Positions 59,810-64,000 of a DNA stretch of 64,000 bases are shown in pieces (position 1 is the stretch's first letter; every line of letters starts with the position of its first letter). Position numbers and translations under genes: made by a program. Origin of the DNA: Saccharothrix coeruleofusca (GTDB lineage Bacteria; Actinomycetota; Actinomycetes; Mycobacteriales; Pseudonocardiaceae); the NCBI RefSeq assembly GCF_014648515.1, contig NZ_BMRG01000007.1, positions 189,380 to 253,379 of the forward strand, given 5' to 3'. The notes under the pieces were generated by a model. The model was given only the letters and a program-made list of their open reading frames with translations, was not told where the DNA came from and searched no databases.

Positions 59810-60687
59810 CCACCGTCGCGCTGCGCCACCGGCTGGCCGAGCGCGGCGTGGACCGCGTGCTGCTCCTGCTGGTGCCCGGCGCGGTGTTCGTCGCGCTGCT
59901 GTTCCTCTACCCGTTCCTGTACGGCTTGCAGCTGTCGTTCCAGCCCAAGGACGGCGGCGGGCCGCTGGCCAACTACCGGCGCTTCTTCACCGACGCCTAC
60001 CTGCGCGACACCATCTGGATCACGCTGCGCCTGGGCCTGCCCGCGGCGCTGTTCAACGTGCTGGCGTCGATCCCCATCGCCTACCGGATGCGGGGCCGGT
60101 TCCGGGGCAAGCGCCTGATCACCACCCTGCTGGTCGTGCCCATCACCCTGGGCACCGTGCTCACCGCCGAAGGCCTGATCGAGTACCTGAGCCCGGTGGG
60201 CTGGTTCAACAAGGTCGTCATGGCGCTGGGGCTGGTCGACGAGCCGGTGCGCCTGGTGCACAACTACTGGGGCGTGCTGCTGTCGCTGGTCATCACCGGC
60301 TTCCCGTTCGCCTTCCTGCTCACGCTGTCCTACCTGTCCGGCATCGACCCCACCCTGGAGCGCGCCGCGGCCACCCTGGGCGCTTCGCGGGGCCAGCGGT
60401 TCCGCTACATCACCATGCCCCTGCTGGCGCCGGGCCTGGCGGTGACGTTCTGCCTGTCGTTCGTGCTGGCGTTCTCGGTGTTCCCGTCGGCGGTCATGGT
60501 CGGCGAGCCGCAGGGCGAGACCCACGTGATCTCCATCGCCGCCTACGACACGGCGTTCCGCGACTTCGACTACTCCATGGGCTCGGCGGTGGCCATGATC
60601 ATGGCCCTGGTGATGCTCGTGGTCATCGCCCTGGTGCTGCTGTGGCGCACCACGCTGTACCGGGGCGCGACGGGAGGCAAGGGATGA
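59806..60687 (+). CDS. ABC transporter permease 1
   Basis: 293 residues, six membrane helices (LLLLVPGAVFVALLFLYPFLYGLQLSF first), with the EAA cytoplasmic loop ERAAATLGASRGQRFRYITMPLLAPGL that contacts the ATPase. It is of the PotB/FbpB permease type. GTG 59806 overlaps the ATPase stop (GTGA). Confidence 0.92.
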   Translation: MTTVALRHRLAERGVDRVLLLLVPGAVFVALLFLYPFLYGLQLSFQPKDGGGPLANYRRFFTDAYLRDTIWITLRLGLPAALFNVLASIPIAYRMRGRFRGKRLITTLLVVPITLGTVLTAEGLIEYLSPVGWFNKVVMALGLVDEPVRLVHNYWGVLLSLVITGFPFAFLLTLSYLSGIDPTLERAAATLGASRGQRFRYITMPLLAPGLAVTFCLSFVLAFSVFPSAVMVGEPQGETHVISIAAYDTAFRDFDYSMGSAVAMIMALVMLVVIALVLLWRTTLYRGATGGKG

Positions 60688-61499
60688 GGCCCGCCGCGTG
60701 GTTGACGTGGGGCGCGCTGGCGTTCTTCATGCTGAACCTGGCCGCGCTGGTCGGCGCGGTGCTGGTGAACTCGTTCAGCACCAGGTGGTTCGGCACGTGG
60801 TGGCCCGAGGGGTTCACCGCCGCCTGGTACGCCGAGGCGTGGCGCGAGTACGACCTGTTCGACGTCCTGCTGGTCACCCTCCAGGTGTCCCTGGCCGTGG
60901 TCGTCATCTCGGTGCTGATCGGCGTGCCCACCGCGTACGCGCTGGCGCGCCGGAACTTCCCCGGCAAGAAGCTGCTGAGCCTGCTGTTCCTGCTGCCGAT
61001 CCTGATGCCGCCCATGACCTACGGCATCCCGCTGGCCACGGTGCTCTACAAGTTCCACCTGGCGGGCAGCACGGCCGGGGTGATCGTGGCCAACCTGGTG
61101 CCCGCCGTGCCGTTCGTGGTGCTGACCATGACGCCGTTCATCGAGCAGATCGACACCAAGATCGAGGCGGCGGCGCGGATGTGCGGGGCGCGGACCTCGG
61201 CGGTGTTCCTGCGCGTCCTCGCGCCCCTGCTGGTGCCGGGCATCCTCGCCGCGTCGATCCTGGTGCTGGTGCGCACCGTCGGGATGTTCGAGCTGACCTT
61301 CCTCACCGCCGGTCCGGACAGCCAGACCCTCGTGGTGTCGCTGTTCTACTCCGTGTCGGCGGCGGGCATCCGGGCGCAGCAGACGGTGGACGCGATGGCC
61401 GTCATCTACACCGCGTCCATGCTCGTGCTGCTCGTCATCGCCCTGCGCTTCGTCAACCCGACCCAGTTGGTGACCCGCCTGAAAGATCCGGCGCAGTAG
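60684..61499 (+). CDS. ABC transporter permease 2
   Basis: 271 residues, six membrane helices, EAA loop EAAARMCGARTSAVFLRVLAPLLVPGIL. It pairs with permease 1 to form the channel (PotC/FbpB-C type). ATG 60684 overlaps the previous TGA (ATGA). Its last 47 nt overlap the convergent hypothetical gene. Confidence 0.92.
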   Translation: MRPAAWLTWGALAFFMLNLAALVGAVLVNSFSTRWFGTWWPEGFTAAWYAEAWREYDLFDVLLVTLQVSLAVVVISVLIGVPTAYALARRNFPGKKLLSLLFLLPILMPPMTYGIPLATVLYKFHLAGSTAGVIVANLVPAVPFVVLTMTPFIEQIDTKIEAAARMCGARTSAVFLRVLAPLLVPGILAASILVLVRTVGMFELTFLTAGPDSQTLVVSLFYSVSAAGIRAQQTVDAMAVIYTASMLVLLVIALRFVNPTQLVTRLKDPAQ

Positions 61500-62001
61500 C
61501 TGCCGCCTTCCAGAAAACCTCCCCCTCGGGCTCGAACAGGGCCGCGTACAACGTGACCTCGTCACGGCCTTCGCCCACCGCCAGCGGAACCCTGGCTTCC
61601 AGGTGCTCATCGGGCACGATGACGAACCCGTGCGCGGTCACCACTGACATCACGCGAGCTTCCGGCGTCCCCGTCGGCGGTCTTGCGGGAACCAGGACGG
61701 TGCCACGCTGCCCATCCAGCGCGGAGGACAGCACCACGGCGTAGGGGCCGACCATCGACAGCTTGACGCTCAACGGCCGTTCAGCGTGCACGATGTAGGT
61801 GAAGCAGACATCGCAGTTGATGTCCGTGTCATCCGCTACCGGGCCGACTTCCGCCAACTCGTGCGCGATCCCTTCGAACGGCTGCCGGTTCGCCATTTCC
61901 AGGGCGAAGCGCCGCTGAGGAGAACTGAGATCGCCGTACGACTGGCGCAGGTACCGCTCGTACACCGAGGGAATGAAGACCTTCCCCTTGCGCTTGCCCA
62001 T
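61453..62001 (-). CDS. Hypothetical protein in a low-GC segment
   Basis: 182 residues, soluble. The start GKRKGKVFIPSVYERYLRQSYGDLSSPQRRFALEMANRQPFEGIAHELAEVGP is helical; DTDINCDVCFTYIVHAERPLSVKLSMVGPYAVVLSSALDGQRGTVLVP looks beta-rich. I do not recognise a family. The ATG at 62001 has GGAG five nt upstream; the frame is open to 62076. The region around and upstream has lower GC and more A/T third positions than the rest of the window, which fits recent acquisition. The 3' end overlaps permease 2 by 47 nt. Confidence 0.6.
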   Translation of the reverse strand: MGKRKGKVFIPSVYERYLRQSYGDLSSPQRRFALEMANRQPFEGIAHELAEVGPVADDTDINCDVCFTYIVHAERPLSVKLSMVGPYAVVLSSALDGQRGTVLVPARPPTGTPEARVMSVVTAHGFVIVPDEHLEARVPLAVGEGRDEVTLYAALFEPEGEVFWKAAATAPDLSGGSPTGSG

Positions 62002-62439
62002 CAGTGCTCCGGCCCCTTCGGGTGAGCGTGAATCCTGCCCGAACTGTCCATGTGCACCCTCACCGTAGTCTGCCAACTACCGTTCTCAGGCGTACAGCTC
62101 CTCTGTCACCGGAATGACCACTGGATCGCGCTGATGGTTTGGCGAATCTGGACGCGCGCAGGCTTGAGCCCCGCGACGGCGATCGGCGGTGCGAGGTCGT
62201 TCCCTCGAAGGTCGGCTCGCGTCCCCCGATGACCCGCAACCCGATGTCCGATCACCGACTCCACGATCAGCGCACATAGACGTCGAACGGGTGATCAGGG
62301 TCACTCTGGCAGCCACTCTGGGTCACCAGCATTCCCCAGCACCGCGAAGCACACCACACCAGATGCCCCAGTCTTTCGCTCCTGTGGGTACTACCTGGAA
62401 ACCCCGCTGTTTTGCGGACTCCACCGCAGAACCCCTAGG
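62002..62439. other. Low-GC intergenic region, about 57% GC in sampled lines
   Basis: 438 bp with no convincing gene. A 76-codon minus-strand frame (62086-62316) has poor codon bias and no recognised motif, and looks like a remnant at best. Hand counts of two 60-base lines give 57-58% GC. Confidence 0.45.
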
Positions 62440-62451
62440 TAGAGTTAAACC
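62440..62451 (+). promoter_or_regulatory. Leaderless -10 box of the PadR gene
   Basis: TAGAGT (62440-62445), 6 nt, ATG 62452. It is the clearest leaderless start in the window. Confidence 0.7.
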
Positions 62452-62790
62452 ATGGTGGCGCGTCGTGAACCCAAGATGACGCTCCCGACGCAGCTCGTCC
62501 TGGGCGTGCTGCTGGCGGAGCCGGACAAGGAGCACTACGGGCTGGAGGTGTGCCAGGCCGCCGGACTGCCCAGCGGCACCGTGCACCCGATCCTCGCCCG
62601 GCTGGAGAGCTGCGGCTGGGTGACCAGCCAGTGGGAGGAGGTCGACCCCAGGGAGCAGGGCAGGCCCCGCCGCCGGTACTACCGGATGACCCCGGACGGC
62701 GTAGCGGCGGCACAGGCCGCCGTGGCCCGCGCGCACGGCTCCATCACCCGGCTCGGACTCCTGCGAGCGCATCCGGCAGGTGGGACATGA
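62452..62790 (+). CDS. PadR-family winged-helix regulator
   Basis: 112 residues: the PadR wHTH (about 10-85) reads TQLVLGVLLAEPDKEHYGLEVCQAAGLPSGTVHPILARLESCGWVTSQWEE, followed by RPRRRYYRMTPDGVAAAQAAVARA. It lacks the long C-terminal dimer helix of larger PadR proteins. Its TGA overlaps the next ATG (ATGA). It probably controls this three-gene operon; in this family ligand binding releases DNA. Confidence 0.85.
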   Translation: MVARREPKMTLPTQLVLGVLLAEPDKEHYGLEVCQAAGLPSGTVHPILARLESCGWVTSQWEEVDPREQGRPRRRYYRMTPDGVAAAQAAVARAHGSITRLGLLRAHPAGGT

Positions 62791-63284
62791 CGCGACGACG
62801 ACGGGTGCGGCAGCTCTGCGCGCTGGCGCGCGAGCTGGAACGCGCACTGGACGGCAAGCTCGACCGCATCCTGGACCGCAAGCTGGCGCACGAGGTGTCG
62901 CTGGAGCTGAAGCGGGCCATCGAGCGCAGCAGGATCTGGGACCTGCGGCTGCTCCGGCTCTACGAGCGGGTGCGCCTGCTGGAGTCCACTGTGGAGCGCA
63001 ACTACCACGCCACGGCCAGCTTCTCCCCGATGCGCTGCGACGCCCACGCCATCCGGGTCGCGCTGGAGGAGATCGAGCGCTGCCCGGCCGACCAGGCGCG
63101 CCTGGTCGGCTGGGCGGTGTCGCTGCTGCCGCTGCGCCACCGCACCCGCTACTTCGAGGAGTACCTGGCCGAACTGGCCGACCTGCCCCGCGTCAAGCGG
63201 GTGCCGCACGCGCTGCGCCTGCTCAGCCGGTCGTGCGTGCTGCGCCGCGCCCTCGGCGTGCACGCGGTGAAGGCGCCGCGATGA
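62787..63284 (+). CDS. Helical protein between PadR and a cyclase-like gene
   Basis: 165 residues, mostly predicted helix, strongly basic at both ends: RRRRVRQLCALARELERALDGKLDRILDRKLAHEVSLELKRAIERSRIWDLRLLRLYERVRLLE (possible coiled coil), then a compact second half RYFEEYLAELADLPRVKRVPHALRLLSRS. No membrane segment. I do not recognise the family; the fixed ATGA overlaps with both neighbours mean that the three proteins are made together. It could be a partner or effector for the cyclase-like protein. Confidence 0.7.
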   Translation: MTRRRRVRQLCALARELERALDGKLDRILDRKLAHEVSLELKRAIERSRIWDLRLLRLYERVRLLESTVERNYHATASFSPMRCDAHAIRVALEEIERCPADQARLVGWAVSLLPLRHRTRYFEEYLAELADLPRVKRVPHALRLLSRSCVLRRALGVHAVKAPR

Positions 63285-63901
63285 GCGCCGCGCCGGAGGT
63301 GCTGGGCTGGGCGCTGCGACGCCTGCGACCGCGTCCCGCGCGCGGGCCGGAGCACCGGTCGATCCTGGTCGTGGACATCGCGGGGTTCGGGCGGTGGTCC
63401 GATCCCGAGCAGATCACCGCGCGAGAAGTGCTGGCAGGCGCGATGAAGGCCGGTTTCCGGGCCGCCGGGGTGTGGTGGTCCGACCTGGCGGTGCAGGACC
63501 GCGGCGACGGGATGGCCGTGCTGGTGCCCGCCTGGGTGTCCAAAGTGGACCTGCTCGACCCGGTGCTGCCGCACTTCGTCGGGCTGCTCCGGCGGCACAA
63601 CGACGCCGTCGGGCCGGATCCGCGCATCCGGGTGCGGGTGAGCCTGCACGCGGGCGAGGTGCACCGCGACGCGCACGGCTGGGTCGGCGGCGACCTCAAC
63701 ACCGCGTGCAGGCTGGTGGACAGCGACCCGTTGCGCGAGCACCTGGCGGCGAGCACGGGCGACGCGGTGCTGGTCGTGTCCGACCTGATCTACCAGGGCG
63801 TGGTGCGCCACGCCTACCGCGGCCTCGACCCCACCTCCTACCACCCCGTGCACATCGCCGTGAAGGAAGTCCGCACCACCGCCTGGCTCACCCCCCTCTG
63901 A
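63281..63901 (+). CDS. Stand-alone class III nucleotide cyclase-like domain
   Basis: 206 residues, almost only the cyclase homology domain (about 26-200). Metal ligands are present: Asp32 (ILVVDIAGFGRWSD) and Asp76 (QDRGDGMAV). The transition-state pair Asn140/Arg144 (GGDLNTACRL) is also kept. The two base-recognition positions are unusual: Gln72 where adenylyl cyclases have Lys, and Gly133 where they have Asp. Catalysis looks possible but the substrate may not be ATP. It is last in the PadR operon. The start ATG overlaps the preceding stop. Confidence 0.75.
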   Translation: MSAAPEVLGWALRRLRPRPARGPEHRSILVVDIAGFGRWSDPEQITAREVLAGAMKAGFRAAGVWWSDLAVQDRGDGMAVLVPAWVSKVDLLDPVLPHFVGLLRRHNDAVGPDPRIRVRVSLHAGEVHRDAHGWVGGDLNTACRLVDSDPLREHLAASTGDAVLVVSDLIYQGVVRHAYRGLDPTSYHPVHIAVKEVRTTAWLTPL

Positions 63902-63925
63902 CCGCCTGCAAGTACTACCCGACGT

Positions 63926-63937
63926 GCCCACGTGGGC
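63926..63937 (+). terminator. Possible weak terminator after the cyclase-like gene
   Basis: GCCCACGTGGGC, a perfect 12-bp palindrome 25 nt after the stop, flanked by two copies of ACTACCCGAC (63914-63923 and 63946-63955). No T-tract; may be a protein site instead. Confidence 0.35.
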
Positions 63938-63960
63938 CGTTGACTACTACCCGACTCCCC

Positions 63961-63995
63961 GAACGCTCAGTTCGTGGTGCGTGAACGCTCGGTTC
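63961..63995 (+). repeat. 22-bp-period intergenic element, copy 4
   Basis: GAACGCTCAGTTC (63961-63973), 9 nt, GAACGCTCGGTTC (63983-63995), in the same orientation as the gene it follows. The element may continue beyond the window. Confidence 0.7.
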
Positions 63996-64000
63996 ACGGT

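Noticed and set aside
62086-62316. 76-codon minus-strand gene in the low-GC segment
   Set aside because: Poor third-position bias, no ribosome-binding site and no recognisable motif.
62452-63901. Full Pycsar defence system
   Set aside because: No nearby effector with TIR or transmembrane plus cyclic-nucleotide-binding domain is present; only an atypical cyclase-like domain is claimed.

Overview
The window is high-GC DNA with GTG starts and stop/start overlaps (ATGA, GTGA). It carries a strongly actinobacterial gene set: WhiB, GarA/FtsR, SigF-RsbW, F420-type LLM enzymes, a DUF4383 protein and DasR/CebR-type operators. I read it as the chromosome of a filamentous Pseudonocardiales bacterium (Saccharothrix, Actinosynnema or Lentzea-like). 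The genus is an inference. I found no tRNA, rRNA, CRISPR array, insertion sequence or prophage gene.

Layout. 0-9.6 kb: 5' part of paaZ, a secreted GH16 glucanase with a lectin domain, two flavin enzymes, a PAC2 protein, an ABC exporter behind a MerR-type promoter, an Asp/Glu racemase and small unknowns. 9.6-14.3 kb: a small catabolic locus (TetR regulator, creatininase-family hydrolase, AtzE/AtzG-like amidase pair, MBL-fold hydrolase) tied together by four matching operators. 14.3-27.7 kb: a pseudouridine synthase, then a secreted polysaccharide-degradation section (AA10 LPMO, NlpC/P60 hydrolase, GH19 chitinase, GH9 cellulase). DasR-type sites lie at the chitin genes and CebR-type boxes at the cellulase. 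Two oxidoreductases, an SDR, a RidA protein and a LacI regulator follow. 27.7-35.2 kb: paired CNNM/CBS ion transporters behind a possible leader peptide, a small zinc protein, an MFS exporter, a putative glycosylase, a VWA/solute-binding membrane protein, and a pair of truncated divergent genes (WYL and DUF3224). 35.2-42.3 kb: gcvP with a tandem glycine riboswitch, two MerR genes (one FtsR-like), a bifunctional nuclease, garA, gcvH and a CDP-alcohol phosphatidyltransferase. This order matches M. tuberculosis Rv1822-Rv1832, with some genes missing. 42.3-46.3 kb: a general-stress module (STAS antagonist, HATPase-STAS fusion, RsbW-SigF, WhiB3/WhiD-like protein) with SigF-type promoters. 46.3-56.1 kb: an F420-type enzyme, GNAT, TetR, M50-like protease, aldo/keto reductase, DUF4383, methyltransferase, quinone oxidoreductase, and an ECF sigma/anti-sigma operon with a DUF1996 lipoprotein. 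56.2-61.5 kb: a sugar dehydrogenase and a complete ABC uptake operon. 61.5-62.45 kb is clearly poorer in GC and holds one unknown gene. The end is a PadR / helical protein / class III cyclase-like operon.

Recurring regulation. (i) Many genes have TANNNT-type -10 boxes 6-8 nt before the start codon, so leaderless transcription looks common. (ii) Four promoters share a 19-nt spacer filled by a dyad, the hallmark of MerR-family activation; three have nearly the same operator and drive an exporter and two quinone oxidoreductases, resembling a SoxR regulon. (iii) A dispersed element made of 13-mers at 22-bp spacing lies just downstream of several genes, always in the gene's own orientation.
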